This document shows, piece after piece, positions 9,705 to 19,786 of a DNA stretch of 64,000 nt. Below the pieces are notes generated by a model. The model saw only the letters and a program-made list of their open reading frames with translations. It was not told the DNA's origin and made no database searches. The translations under genes and the position numbers were made by a program. The DNA comes from Pseudoips prasinana (taxonomy: Eukaryota; Arthropoda; Insecta; Lepidoptera; Nolidae): positions 8,815,201 to 8,879,200 of the forward strand of contig OX621257.1 of NCBI GenBank assembly GCA_951640165.1, written 5' to 3'. The number at the start of each line of letters is the position of its first letter. The first letter of the stretch is position 1.

Positions 9705-10280
9705 AAACATATCATTTTATTTAGCGTCATTGCACGTAGTTTATATTCACTAGGTATATTTTATTTTCATTTAGCGTTTAAACCTACCATTCTCGAACCC
9801 GATGTCATATATTCGTGCTGTGTCAATTGTTCTGTTACTTTGCCTCGTATTCCACTCTGAGGTCCCGATTGTTTTTTTTCTTTCTCCTCAAACAATATAG
9901 TCAATGTAGGTAAAATTATATGTATTATTATTGCCAAACGTTAACAGGCTTATTTCAACGCAGTGTGATTAATATGCGAGATGACATTTCGTCTGTCAAA
10001 TTGAATTGACATTTGGGTGCGTTTCGTTTCACATAAAGTAGTAACATTACTTTACGAAGTGAGTTGCCATCATTCTACGTGTAATGCGTTGTATATTTTT
10101 TTTCTATTTTGTACTTTTTTATTATTTGCGTATCTATGTGTATAGCAGTGTACTAGTGTGCGCTGGCGGGTGGTGCAGGGTTTAATTGGTCCGTCAATTA
10201 TTGCACAACTTATTTAGTTTTTATTTTTGTATAATTTTGTTATTGTTTAGTATTTTATTTTTATATAAGTAATTTTATTT

Positions 10281-13238
10281 ATGTCTATTTTATCTGATGA
10301 TGATTCGTATTATTCTGCCAACGAATTGACTGCAACTAATGACAGTTTCTGCTCTATAAATGACTCACTTGGAGATTTTCTAAGGAACAATTTTAGTAAT
10401 TCTCGTAAGAACTTACTGAACATTTGCCATATAAATGCACAAAGCGTCCCGAGCCATTTTACTGATCTGTACGATGCCTTTTCAGACTGTAACGTACATG
10501 CTGTCCTGATTTCTGAGAGCTGGCTTAAACCACATTTGCTTTCTACTATGTATTCCCTCCCAGGTTTTGTGCTCGTCCGTAATGACCGTTTAGGTAAAGG
10601 TGGAGGAGGAGTCGCCATATATCTCAGGAGTGATCTCCCATATAAGATATTGGCCTCCTCTTCCTCAAACTACTCAGCCTCCGCAGAGTTTCTGTTCCTT
10701 GAGGTTTATATTAAAGGTATCAAGATAGTTATGGCCACTGTATATTGTCCCCCTAATGTTGACTATTTCACCGACTTGGAGTCGGTACTTGAATCTTTGG
10801 GTTCGGAGTATGTACACCACATCATCATGGGCGACTTAAATACCAATCTCCTTAATCAAAACTCTCCTCGTACCCGGAAACTCTTACATATTGTCGAGTC
10901 AAGTACTTTGCACGTTTTGCCTCTTCAAGCCACCCACTATAATGCTTCAGGTGAAGATACTTGGCTCGACTTAATCCTATCCTCTAATCCTTCTTTAGTT
11001 TCCACTCACGGACAACATCCTGCTCCTGGCTTTTCCAACCATGACCTTGTTTATTTATCCTATATCCTGAAACCTCCTAAACCTAAACCCAAGGTTCTGC
11101 ACGTGCGTTCTTTTGCGAAGATGGACTTAGAATTACTTTGCAAGGATGCCGCTAAACTTGAGTGGGATTCTTTGGTGGAAGCACAGGCCATAGACGAAAA
11201 GGTAGAGATCCTTAATGCAAAAGTCACAAAGCTGTACGATGTTCACGCACCAATAAGAAAAGTGAAGCTGAAGCGTCCACCTGCACCCTGGATGTCTAGG
11301 GGAATTCAGACAGCTATGAGACGTAGGGACCGGGCGTTTCGTAAATTTAGGAATGGTCGTTCTGATGAGGATTGGAACCTTTATAAAGTGGCTAGAAATC
11401 GGTGTAATCAGATGGTACGTAACGCTAAACGCCGGCATATTTTCGACAATATTTCTTCTACTACTCCTGCTGGTATCTGGAAATTCCTCGGAACTCTAGG
11501 TATCGGCAAGTCGCAATGTTCAAACCCACCTAGCTCTATCAGTCTGGATGATCTAAATCGACATTTCTCTACCACTTCTACGATGGATCACCGGACAATA
11601 TGTGATACTGTCTACTATTTAAATGGTTTGTCGCGCTCTAATACTATTTCGTTTCACTTCTCTCCAGTCTCTTCTGACGAGATCAAAAAGATTATCCTTT
11701 CCATTAAATCCAATGCAGTTGGTTGTGATAAGATCGGCCGCCGCATGATTATTCCTATCCTGGATCATGTCCTTCCTGCCATTTCTCACATAATTAATTT
11801 TTCCCTGGATACTGGATCTTTCCCCTCCTTATGGCGTAAAGCTTTTATCCGTCCACTCCCTAAGTCCTCTAATCCCTCACTTCCCGCTCATTACCGTCCT
11901 ATTTCTATTCTTCCTTTCCTCTCCAAGGTACTTGAGTCCTGTGTACAACAACAACTCTCCTGTTATGTTCTTGTCAACCAACTGATAAGCCCGTTTCAAT
12001 CTGGATTTAGACCGGGCCATAGTACCACCACCGCTCTCCTTAAAGTGACTGGCGATATTAGGGCAGGTATGGAGGATACAATGATCACCGTTATGGTTTT
12101 GATTGACTTTTCAAATGCCTTTAATACCGTCAGTCACGTTATCCTATTATCTATTCTCTCCCATCTTATGGTGTCTGATGAAGCTCTGGAATGGTTTTCT
12201 TCCTATCTTCGGGGGCGTCAGCAGTCGGTTTACGTCGGTGAGTCCTCTTCGAACTGGCGTGATCTCGATACTGGTGTCCCACAAGGCGGTATACTCTCTC
12301 CTCTTTTATTTTCGATCTTCATAAATCTCATAACTCATAACCTTCAGTGTACGTATCATCTGTATGCCGATGATCTCCAGATTTACGTTCAAACGACATT
12401 TGACGGACTGGCTGAGGGTATTTCTAAGATCAATCGTGACTTAGATGCGATAAAAATTTGGTCTGACAAGTTTGGCCTAAGTGTGAACCCGTCAAAGTGT
12501 CAAGCCATTATAATTGGGAGCTCCCGATTAGTATCAAAGGTTGAATTTCGTGATCTGCCATCAATAATCTTTGATCATAAGTGTATACCTATAAGCCAAT
12601 ATGTGAAAAACCTTGGACTAAACATTGATACATCATTAAGCTGGCAAAAACAAATAGCAAGTGTTAGTCAAAGCGTTACAGGCGTATTGAGGTGTCTCTA
12701 CCGTCTTAAAAATTTTCTACCAATAAAAACTAAGGTAATGCTCGTGCGGGCCTTAATATTTCCTATAGTCGACTATAGTGATGTTTGCTACTTTGACCTG
12801 AATGCAGATCACCTCAATAAACTCGATAGACTTCTGAATAACTGCATTCGGTTCATTTTCAATCTTCGTAAGTATGACCATGTCTCTTCCCATCGATCCC
12901 AACTGCAATGGTTACCGATCCGCGAACGACGATCATTACGAGCACTAACCACCTTATATTCTATTCTAGACTCTACTTCTTCTCCATCTTACTTATCTCA
13001 TCACTTTCAATATCTCTTTACTAACCATACTAAAAATCTTCGCTCTTCACACAATCGTCTCCTCCAATGTCCATCTCACCGCTCTGACTTCCTTCACTCT
13101 TCTTTCTTTGTACAGTCAATTCTTCAGTGGAATGCATTACCTCTCGAAATCAGGATGGCCAAGAGTCGTATCTCATTTAAAAGAAAAGTTCGTGAGCATT
13201 TACTTCGTAAATTGTTAGCAGAAACCCCCCAGTTATAA
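10281..13238 (+). CDS. LINE-B ORF2: endonuclease and reverse transcriptase
   Basis: A 985-residue polyprotein for target-primed reverse transcription. The AP-type endonuclease spans about residues 45-260: N52 in HINAQS, E79 in SESWL, D185/N187 in MGDLNTN, D230 in WLDLIL, H254 in SNHDLV. All expected active-site residues are visible. The reverse transcriptase spans about 480-780: HYRPISILPFLSKVLE, motif A D609 in LIDFSNAF, TGVPQGGILSPLLFS, and YADD at 695-698. A C-terminal region with conserved WNALPLEIR follows. No RNase H or CCHC was seen. It has no stops or frameshifts, unlike every other LINE in the window, so this copy may be young. Sister copy: 40753-43038. Confidence 0.92.
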   Translation: MSILSDDDSYYSANELTATNDSFCSINDSLGDFLRNNFSNSRKNLLNICHINAQSVPSHFTDLYDAFSDCNVHAVLISESWLKPHLLSTMYSLPGFVLVRNDRLGKGGGGVAIYLRSDLPYKILASSSSNYSASAEFLFLEVYIKGIKIVMATVYCPPNVDYFTDLESVLESLGSEYVHHIIMGDLNTNLLNQNSPRTRKLLHIVESSTLHVLPLQATHYNASGEDTWLDLILSSNPSLVSTHGQHPAPGFSNHDLVYLSYILKPPKPKPKVLHVRSFAKMDLELLCKDAAKLEWDSLVEAQAIDEKVEILNAKVTKLYDVHAPIRKVKLKRPPAPWMSRGIQTAMRRRDRAFRKFRNGRSDEDWNLYKVARNRCNQMVRNAKRRHIFDNISSTTPAGIWKFLGTLGIGKSQCSNPPSSISLDDLNRHFSTTSTMDHRTICDTVYYLNGLSRSNTISFHFSPVSSDEIKKIILSIKSNAVGCDKIGRRMIIPILDHVLPAISHIINFSLDTGSFPSLWRKAFIRPLPKSSNPSLPAHYRPISILPFLSKVLESCVQQQLSCYVLVNQLISPFQSGFRPGHSTTTALLKVTGDIRAGMEDTMITVMVLIDFSNAFNTVSHVILLSILSHLMVSDEALEWFSSYLRGRQQSVYVGESSSNWRDLDTGVPQGGILSPLLFSIFINLITHNLQCTYHLYADDLQIYVQTTFDGLAEGISKINRDLDAIKIWSDKFGLSVNPSKCQAIIIGSSRLVSKVEFRDLPSIIFDHKCIPISQYVKNLGLNIDTSLSWQKQIASVSQSVTGVLRCLYRLKNFLPIKTKVMLVRALIFPIVDYSDVCYFDLNADHLNKLDRLLNNCIRFIFNLRKYDHVSSHRSQLQWLPIRERRSLRALTTLYSILDSTSSPSYLSHHFQYLFTNHTKNLRSSHNRLLQCPSHRSDFLHSSFFVQSILQWNALPLEIRMAKSRISFKRKVREHLLRKLLAETPQL

Positions 13239-13509
13239 ATTAAATATATGTTTCATGATCGGATTTTATAGTATGGTATCATTGTATAATATAGTATTGC
13301 ATAGTATAGTATTGTATAATATATTATTGTATAGTATAGTATTGTGTTTGTTTACTTTCTTACTCTTTGATAATTGTATGATCCGTGCACCTACCATGCT
13401 ATCTCTGCACCACCCTAAGGTTGACTGGCAGAAAATGCCTTGGGCATTAAGTCCGCCTTTGTACAATTTGATGTGCATAAAGTTATAAATAAATAAATAA
13501 ACAGTGATA

Positions 13510-13775
13510 TAAATAATAAGAATATTGGGACTACGAACATACTGCCATCTGATCCCAAAACTAGGCAGAGCCCTTACTATGGCAACCAGACAATTGATAA
13601 ACATACTTATATATTTCTAAATACATTGACATTAAAGATAAATTACACCTAGACCCAGATCCAATAGTCATGCTCATCCATCACAGAAAGATTTGTCACG
13701 ACTGGAGATCGAACCGACAACCTCTGGCTTACCAATCCGAGTTACTAATGACTAGACCAATTATAGGCCAGTGTT
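13510..13775 (-). mobile_element. SINE-2
   Basis: The tail end is on the left (TGCCATCTGATCCCAAAACT, AGGCAGAGCCC). The head is on the right, with a reversed B box (GATCGAACCGACAACC) and A-box region (AGACCAATTATAGGCCA). It sits directly downstream of the LINE-B tail. Confidence 0.75.
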
Positions 13776-13861
13776 TTAGCTCCAATCAAGGTCAACTAAC
13801 TCCAATAATACATTTTTGCCTGACCTGAGATTTAGACCTCCTTATCTTCGTTGAAAAAATT

Positions 13862-14150
13862 GCCAACCTGAAGTGGCACGGGGCAGGGCACATGAAAAAA
13901 TCAATAAAAAAAATAATTAAAAAATGACATGGCTCGTAGAACCGACGGTTACTGGAGCAGAAAGGTTCTTGAGTGGCGACCACGAAACGAATGACGCAGC
14001 GTGGACATGCCCCCTACAAGATTGACCAATGATCTTGTGAGGGTCATTGGAAGCCGCTGGATGTGGGTTGCGCAAGACCGGGAATTGTGGAGATCTTTGG
14101 GAGAGGCTTTTGTCTAGCAGTGGCCGTCATTTCGACTGATATGATGATCT
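13862..14150 (+). pseudogene. RTE LINE C-terminal tail and 3' end
   Basis: Encodes remnants of the RTE C-terminus (GGGGCAGGGCACAT, CGTAGAACCGACGG, AGAAAGGTTCTTGAGTGGCG) and ends TAGCAGTGGCCGTCATTTCG, then ATATGATGAT. About 40 bp of A-rich sequence (13893-13932) is inserted between two blocks that are adjacent in the copy at 38800-38855. Confidence 0.75.
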
Positions 14151-14199
14151 TCGTTGAATAAGCTATCGTTAGATCAATTGAGGTATCGAACCAAACCAT

Positions 14200-14510
14200 C
14201 TCATCACGTGACTATCTACCAGAGAACGGGCAGCAGCGCCTCAGCGTATGGACACGACGGCGAATATCAGAATATCATGACCACATCTCATCCCGTGGGA
14301 GGCGTAAAAGTGGATCCGACGGAATATCTACCAGAGGACGGTCTTCCTTCTGAGTACTATGATCATCATACTGCGATCGCCAACCTGTCTGCAAGCGTGG
14401 CAATTATGGCATATCCCCCCAAGATGATTGCCTTGCGTTGTATATATGACACACCTCCCCAAGATCTTTGAGAGAGATTCTTATCCAGCAGTGGACGCTG
14501 TAAGGCTGAT
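14200..14510 (+). mobile_element. family Z retroposon (RTE-tailed)
   Basis: Blocks in order: CATCCCGTGGGAGGCGTAAA, ACTGCGATCGCCAACCTGTC, AAGCGTGGCAATTATGGCAT, and an RTE-like terminus CCAGCAGTGGACGCTGTAAG. Parallel copies: 15250-15450, 21277-21415, 31545-31747, 36283-36465. It has no coding capacity and its 3' end is like RTE, so it probably borrows RTE enzymes. Confidence 0.65.
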
Positions 14511-14990
14511 ATTTTGTTGAACCAATGAAGCGGTTGCTAAATACATACTTCAAATTACCATACGGATGTAGTGCTATGGTGGGATAATCACTTACAGTTG
14601 TTATTCAATACACGTATAGAACGGAACCTATTTTGGATAGTGGTATACGTATGGAGAATAGTAATTAGGTATCTTTTGTTACCAGATTATTGGAAAGCGA
14701 TGTTTGAATGTCACTGAGAAAAGTACTGCTTAGGAAATGTCCTTGTTAAGTGGTATTAAACGTCATGTGTAGGGAAATATGTCAGAATTCAGATTAGGAT
14801 ATGGCCACACAAATCACATTTTGACCGACTGCTGGCAGGGCGATACTTCGCGGACGCCACGCTATAATTTTGCAGAAGTCATTGATTAAAATAATTAAAA
14901 TGAATAATTTAAAATAACGGTATTTCATAAATCTTTTTTCAATCAAATTTCAAATCAATACGTGTAGCAAAAACTTTCTAGCCCTTTCTA
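14511..14990. other. AT-rich DNA, nothing recognised
   Basis: No repeat or coding signal was identified. Confidence 0.4.
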
Positions 14991-14992
14991 CG

Positions 14993-15063
14993 AATATTGC
15001 GCTGACGGAGGAGTATGAAACTGGGAACAGTTAAAGTGCATATGGAGAAGGAGTGCAGAAAGC
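14993..15063 (-). repeat. short dispersed repeat (CTCCTTCTCCATATG family)
   Basis: The minus strand reads CTGCACTCCTTCTCCATATG, followed later by TACTCCTCCGTCAGCGCAAT. The same two blocks occur at 63770-63856 and, in part, at 63416-63494. Confidence 0.6.
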
Positions 15064-15070
15064 TAAACGG

Positions 15071-15250
15071 AGGGCATGCAAAGGAGCCAGCTCTCGGCTA
15101 GCGGTGTGAAAGACCGTAACAAAGGGCATGCAGTGGAGACAGCCCTCGGCTAGCTATGCGAGAGACAGTATCGGAGGGCACACAGTGGAGCCAGTCCTCG
15201 GCTAGCTGTGTGAAAGATAGTAACAGAGGGCATGCAGTGGATACAGCTCG
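15071..15250. repeat. 52-bp minisatellite, about 3.5 copies
   Basis: AGGGCATGC or AGGGCACAC starts at 15071, 15123, 15175 and 15227, exactly 52 bp apart. Each full unit also carries TCTCGGCTAGC/CCTCGGCTAGC and a GTGTGAAAGA-type block. Confidence 0.85.
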
Positions 15251-15450
15251 ACATCTTCCAGAGAACGAGCAGTAGCATCTCTCTGTATACTATGACCTTC
15301 ATACTGCGATCGCCGACCGGTTTGCCAAGCGTGGCGATTATGGGATATCCCTCCAAATTGTGTGTACACTACTCCATTATGGAAAGCTTTTGGGGAGGTC
15401 TTTGTCCAGCTGTGGACGTCCTTCGGATGATATGATGATTGATGCTGATA
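15250..15450 (+). mobile_element. family Z retroposon (RTE-tailed)
   Basis: CTTCCAGAGAACGAGCAGTA, TACTGCGATCGCCGACCGGT, CCAAGCGTGGCGATTATGGG, then TTTGGGGAGGTCTTTGTCCA and ATATGATGATTGATG. It directly adjoins the 52-bp minisatellite. Confidence 0.65.
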
Positions 15451-15480
15451 GCTGATGGTTCTACATAGAAAACTTTTTGC

Positions 15481-16850
15481 AAACGTCATAAGCTGAAAAG
15501 AATTTCTCGTTTATAGAACATATTAAATCAGTTGGGGAAAAAGCTAAGCGGAAATTTTTTGCACTTACAAGGATATCGACGGCAACCTGGGGCCTCTCTT
15601 TTAATACTCTTAAAATCATTTACGGGGCAACCTATCTTGGGTGTATATGCTACTGCTCGCCTGTGTGGGCTGATAGGGCTACCATCGGAGCTGCTCGCCG
15701 TAAATTACTACAAAGCCAGAGGTTGGCGTTGATATTTCTCTGTAAAACCTATATAACAGTAAGCACAGAGGCCCTACCTGTCCTAGCGGGTGTACTTACG
15801 GTTGATCTTGAAGTTCAAAGACGAGCAGCAATGTATTATTCTACGCGCGAAAATTTAGAAAACGATTTCTTATCATTACGCGACCGTACGAAAATAACCA
15901 GGCTGTTTATGCCAATAGCGGACTTAAATGACGAACTACTAAATGAATGGCAATGTGGATGGAATAGCTCAACCAAGGGTCGCCATCTGCACCAGTTCTT
16001 TCCGGATGTACGCGAACGGTTAAATAAAACTTGGCTAATCATAGACCATTGTGTAGCACAATTTCTTAGCGGACACGGCAATTTTAAAAGTAAATTGTTT
16101 AGTTTCAATTTAGTATCCTCCCCAATCTGTCTGTGCTCAACTTCCAGTAACGAATATGAACAAACTGCTCACCACATCCTTTGGGAGTGTGATCTCTGGC
16201 AAAATCAGCGTGATATTATGTTAAACAGCTTGAAACCGTATATATGGATCTTGTAGCAACAAGGAACAGCTTCCGTGCGTTTTGCCATACCTACTATTGG
16301 AATCAAATATAACAGCTCACTTAGGACCCTTAAACTGATCCTCGGTGCTTTTGCAGCTGGCTTCTCTAGTTGCAAATCTCTCATTTTATGAGGCTATAGC
16401 CTCTTTACATCATTCTGTCTCCCGCTTTGCTCTGGAGGGAAGTGGAACTATTCATTTTCTAACTCCTCCTTTTTTCTGTTTCTGATTAAATTCGTTGCGG
16501 GATCCAAGACAGTTAAAGCAATTCCCCGGGACATGCCTGAGCTTCACCGCTCAGTGTCATTTCATTGTGTGCCACTGTTGATCCTGGCTTACAGGAGTTG
16601 CAGTGGTGGGTAAGAGGGAGGGACTAGTCCCGATATATAAAAAAAAAAAATAACTCCTCCTTTTATTTCTTTCTGATTAAATTCGTTGCGGGATCCAAGA
16701 CAGTTAAAGCGATTCCCCGGAACATGCCTGAGCCTCACCGCTCAGTGTCATTTCATTGTGTGCCACTGTTGATCCTGGCTTACAGGAGTTGCAGTGGTGG
16801 GTAAGAGGGAGGGACTAGTCCCGATAAATATAAAAAAAACGTCATAAGCT
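15481..16850 (+). mobile_element. 5'-truncated R1-clade LINE with 14-bp target duplication
   Basis: AAACGTCATAAGCT at 15481-15494 is repeated at 16837-16850, bracketing the insert. The body is a C-terminal R1-type reverse-transcriptase fragment, then a 3' UTR ending GAGGGACTAGTCCCGATATA and an A run. From about 16651 the last ~190 bp of the 3' UTR (from AACTCCTCCTTTT) is repeated a second time before the right-hand duplication. Confidence 0.9.
15495..16256 (+). pseudogene. R1-clade reverse transcriptase, C-terminal part only
   Basis: The frame is open from the insertion point to TAG at 16254. Blocks VGEKAKRKFFALTR, TATWGLSFNTLKIIYGA, AALPVLAG-like EALPVLAGVLTVDLEV, KGRHLHQFFPDV, QFLSGHGNFK and the cysteine/histidine knuckle (CLCS...QTAHHILWEC) are the hallmarks of R1/TRAS/SART-type LINEs. 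These encode a protein that nicks a target and copies its own RNA. Endonuclease and catalytic reverse-transcriptase motifs are missing (5' truncation), so it cannot move by itself. The remaining frame has no stops, suggesting a fairly recent insertion. Confidence 0.88.
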
Positions 16851-17311
16851 ACGGTACCTGGTGTTAAGTACAAAAAATACTACTAACTTTGTGTGGCTGT
16901 GTGTGTGCTGTACTCGAATCAAGTAAACATCTTGCTCATGTCGAAGTAGACACATCGCATTCAGGCTATTTACGAGTTTCTATGTATGTTGGCATCTCGA
17001 TCTATATAAAGCGCTCAGTTTCTATCGCAAGGGGGTCAATGTCGATGCAGTATCGTCGCGGAGAAAATTTACCAAGAACAAAATAATAATAGGTGCCTAC
17101 AGTTAAAGGCAATACATGTTTACATAATAAAATTATATCAAATCAAATAATTTTATATTGCAATTTGGGTATTAATACCTACATGATCACAGCGTATAAA
17201 ATATGTTTCTCCAAAAGCTACCTAAGAAGGCGTCTCATACACACAATAGTTACCTAATAAACAAAATACGATAAATATTGGAGACTTATTTATAGATTTA
17301 TGTCTAAACCA
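16851..17311. other. AT-rich DNA, nothing recognised
   Basis: No motif was recognised. Confidence 0.4.
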
Positions 17312-17395
17312 CATGACTGTACTAGACCTCTCTGGTAATGACAGCATCTGTGGGATAAGGTGCTGTCATTACTGGAGAGGTCTAGTACAGTCATG
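17312..17395. repeat. 35-bp-arm hairpin
   Basis: CATGACTGTACTAGACCTCT at 17312 is answered by AGGTCTAGTACAGTCATG ending at 17395. The arms are 35 bp with two mismatches and a 14-base loop. A partial third copy (CGACTGTACTAGATCC) is at 17466. Confidence 0.85.
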
Positions 17396-17685
17396 TCATG
17401 GATATCAGTCTGTCATACATCTAGTTTATTATTTTAAGATTTATGTTGTCTTACGTCTTAATCACACGACTGTACTAGATCCGGCAATCAGTCACCTTTC
17501 ACATATCGACAGTTTCCTCTATCCACCAACACGACATCCGTTGCAGCGAAGCCTGAATTGGTAGCATTTTCTTTATACTTGGATAAAACTCGATAGAGAA
17601 TAATCATTTTTTTTGTGAAGATGAGAACGTTTTTTATGTGTGATCTATTGATATGATATGATATTATTATATTGATTATAATATG

Positions 17686-18048
17686 ATGTCCTCCCGACCG
17701 AATTTCGGCCACGGCGGCCAGGCTTAATGGAGACTAGCCAATTGCACAGGACATATTATAGTGCACAAGTGTGTGCGCAAACACAGGGGCACTTTCTATT
17801 CCATCACTCTCATGATCCGATGGGACGCCTAGCGACACGACCGGAAAGAGTTCAGGTACAGGACCGACGTTTTTACGTGCTCTCCGAGGCACGGGGGTGT
17901 AATACCGCCAACTTCCAGACTTCGGGCTGGTACTGAGAAATTTCTTTTTAAAGAAAAATCCCAAAATCACTTGTTGACCCGTCCCGGGATTTGAACCCAG
18001 GACCTCATTATCTGCGGTTGAACACCCTACCGCTAGACTAACGAGGCA
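17686..18048 (-). mobile_element. SINE-1
   Basis: Minus-strand copy with head GCCTCGTTAGTCTAGCGGTA (right end), B-box region GGGTTCAAATCCCGG and the same GTGCCCCTGTGTTTGCGC middle. One of the better-preserved copies. Confidence 0.85.
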
Positions 18049-18526
18049 GTCATTATGGTATATTGATTGTGTGATCTATAAGTAGTCGTTCTTAATGTAG
18101 GTGGGCTTTGAGTCCATCAATAATATATTTCTAAAGTACCCTAGAGCTACAGGGTTTCAGTAGCTTAGTGCAGGCGTCATATATAAAAAAATATATATCA
18201 TTGAATGAGATGAGGAAGTATTGTATTTCTATACAAGTAGTTCTTAAATTATCACATCAGTTAAATATTTCTACAATCATGTAAAAACGTGTTGTAGTTA
18301 TGCATGTTTATACCAATGGCGGTTTTATCGTACCAGGCTGTGTGGCGATCATGGAGCTATTACAAAGCTCCATGGTGGCGATATACCTATACTATAAAAA
18401 TACCTTCTACTGCGGTCATGCCATTGTTTCTCTGAATATTTTATTTAATTTAATATATTTTTTTATATATAACAATGATCTCACTTCTCTAGTAAAAAAT
18501 AAATTATGTTAAGTTTCTTATATTAG
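18049..18526. other. AT-rich DNA, nothing recognised
   Basis: No repeat head, terminal repeat or coding signal was identified. Confidence 0.4.
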
Positions 18527-18766
18527 ACTAGCTGCCCGGTACGTGCTTCGCTACGCTTTTAAGTATTAGTACAAATTGTTTGTATATGGGAGTATAGAAA
18601 GATGTTGATTTTACACTTTTTCAAGACTTTTTTAAAATTTTCTCTACGTACAAACCTTCCCTGGACTTCCACGAATAATTCAAGACCAAAATTAGCCAAA
18701 TCGGTAAAGGCGTTGTTGAGTTATAACATTACAACGAAAAGTGGCATTGATTTTTATATATATAGA
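18527..18766 (-). mobile_element. Helitron-like element, family B
   Basis: On minus it starts TCTATATATATAAAAATCAA and ends ...GGGCAGCTAGT, the TC...CTAGT termini of Helitrons, between host A and T. There is no Rep/helicase coding, so it is non-autonomous. Confidence 0.7.
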
Positions 18767-18802
18767 TGTAGTTTCTATCTTTAATTTAAGACCAAATTTT
18801 GT

Positions 18803-18984
18803 TTTTGTTCGTGAATGCCGTTCAAATAAATAAAGGTTAAAAATGACTTATTTAATCGTTAAATCGGCTTCCATAAGCACATGTGACGTCATAAATGGTC
18901 CGGAATGGATTGTCAACGTTGAAGCTGATTTAACGATTGATTAAGTCATTTTTAACCTTTATTTGAATGCCATTCACGAAAACG
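18803..18984. repeat. foldback element with ~60-bp arms
   Basis: CGTGAATGCCGTTCAAATAA and GGTTAAAAATGACTTATTTA on the left are mirrored on the right (TTTAACCTTTATTTGAATGC, CATTCACG). The loop holds TGTGACGTCA. Probably a MITE; the superfamily is unknown. Confidence 0.75.
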
Positions 18985-19444
18985 ATGTTCGGTGACTTAG
19001 CTGGTAGAGCCCCTAGCCTTTATTGAGAAACGAGTAGGTATTTAAACCGTAATATTACTTTCTACAACAAAGTACACATTTATTCTCAATCCATCCCAAC
19101 TTCAATAATTCACGGCTTTTGTTAATACTGCAGTTTCGATTTCTAGCTAACACTTTCAGTCTGACAAGAACTGCGATTAATTAACGGTTTTACTGTAATG
19201 AGCAAGAAGTTGGCATTACAATAGACATTATGAAGTTACGTGAAGATCAAAGGGAGAAATTGAAATGAAGAGTTATTAATGTTGTCTGTATTTTTACTGT
19301 CAATTAAACGTAATTAAGTGTGATAAGTGTGTTACGATATATTTTTATTTTAGTTTTTATTGTCACTAATATCTAAATGACACAAGTCAAAGAAAGAAAT
19401 ATGTCCTGACCAACTAAGACAAACAAAAATTTCATTTCAGGCAA
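18985..19444. other. AT-rich DNA, nothing recognised
   Basis: No motif was recognised. Confidence 0.4.
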
Positions 19445-19550
19445 ATATAAATAAATATCTTGGGAAAACTAACACTCTGCCATCTGATCCCAAACTAGGC
19501 AGACCCTGGACTATGCAATCAGACAACTAATAAAAATAATCATCATTAAT
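19445..19550 (-). mobile_element. SINE-2 tail fragment
   Basis: TATCTTGGGAAAACTAACAC, TGCCATCTGATCCCAAACTA and CAATCAGACAACTAATAAA match the SINE-2 tail. The head is absent. Confidence 0.65.
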
Positions 19551-19786
19551 TTTTCAGACATCTTTAATCATCATTATCTGTAGTAACTTTTTTTTTTATT
19601 ATTATTATTCGTTCACAAATCAGACAATACAATAACTCCATCATATAAAACTCAAAAATGTATATAAAACAATATCAAAATTGTATGCCCTAAAAAAGTG
19701 AACACAGCGTGCTTTAATAACAAAAATACTTAAACTAAAGTATAAAATTAAATATATAACTTAGTATAACTTAATATAACTTAGTA

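Larger units (their letters stand above)
8641..13505 (+). mobile_element. LINE-B, apparently full-length two-ORF non-LTR retrotransposon
   Basis: Order: probable 5' UTR (start uncertain, about 8641-8760), ORF1 8991-9704, 576-bp spacer, ORF2 10281-13238, a short 3' UTR with a TATAGTATTG-type simple repeat at 13270-13350, the terminal block GCATTAAGTCCGCCTTTGTA and an (AAAT)n tail at 13488-13502. A truncated relative lies at 40753-43038 and ends with the same terminal block. Target duplications were not identified. It belongs to the Jockey/CR1 group of LINEs: apurinic-type endonuclease, reverse transcriptase with YADD, no RNase H. Confidence 0.85.

Noticed and set aside
10310..11438. Minus-strand frames of about 100 codons
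   Set aside because: They lie opposite the intact LINE-B ORF2 and show no domain.
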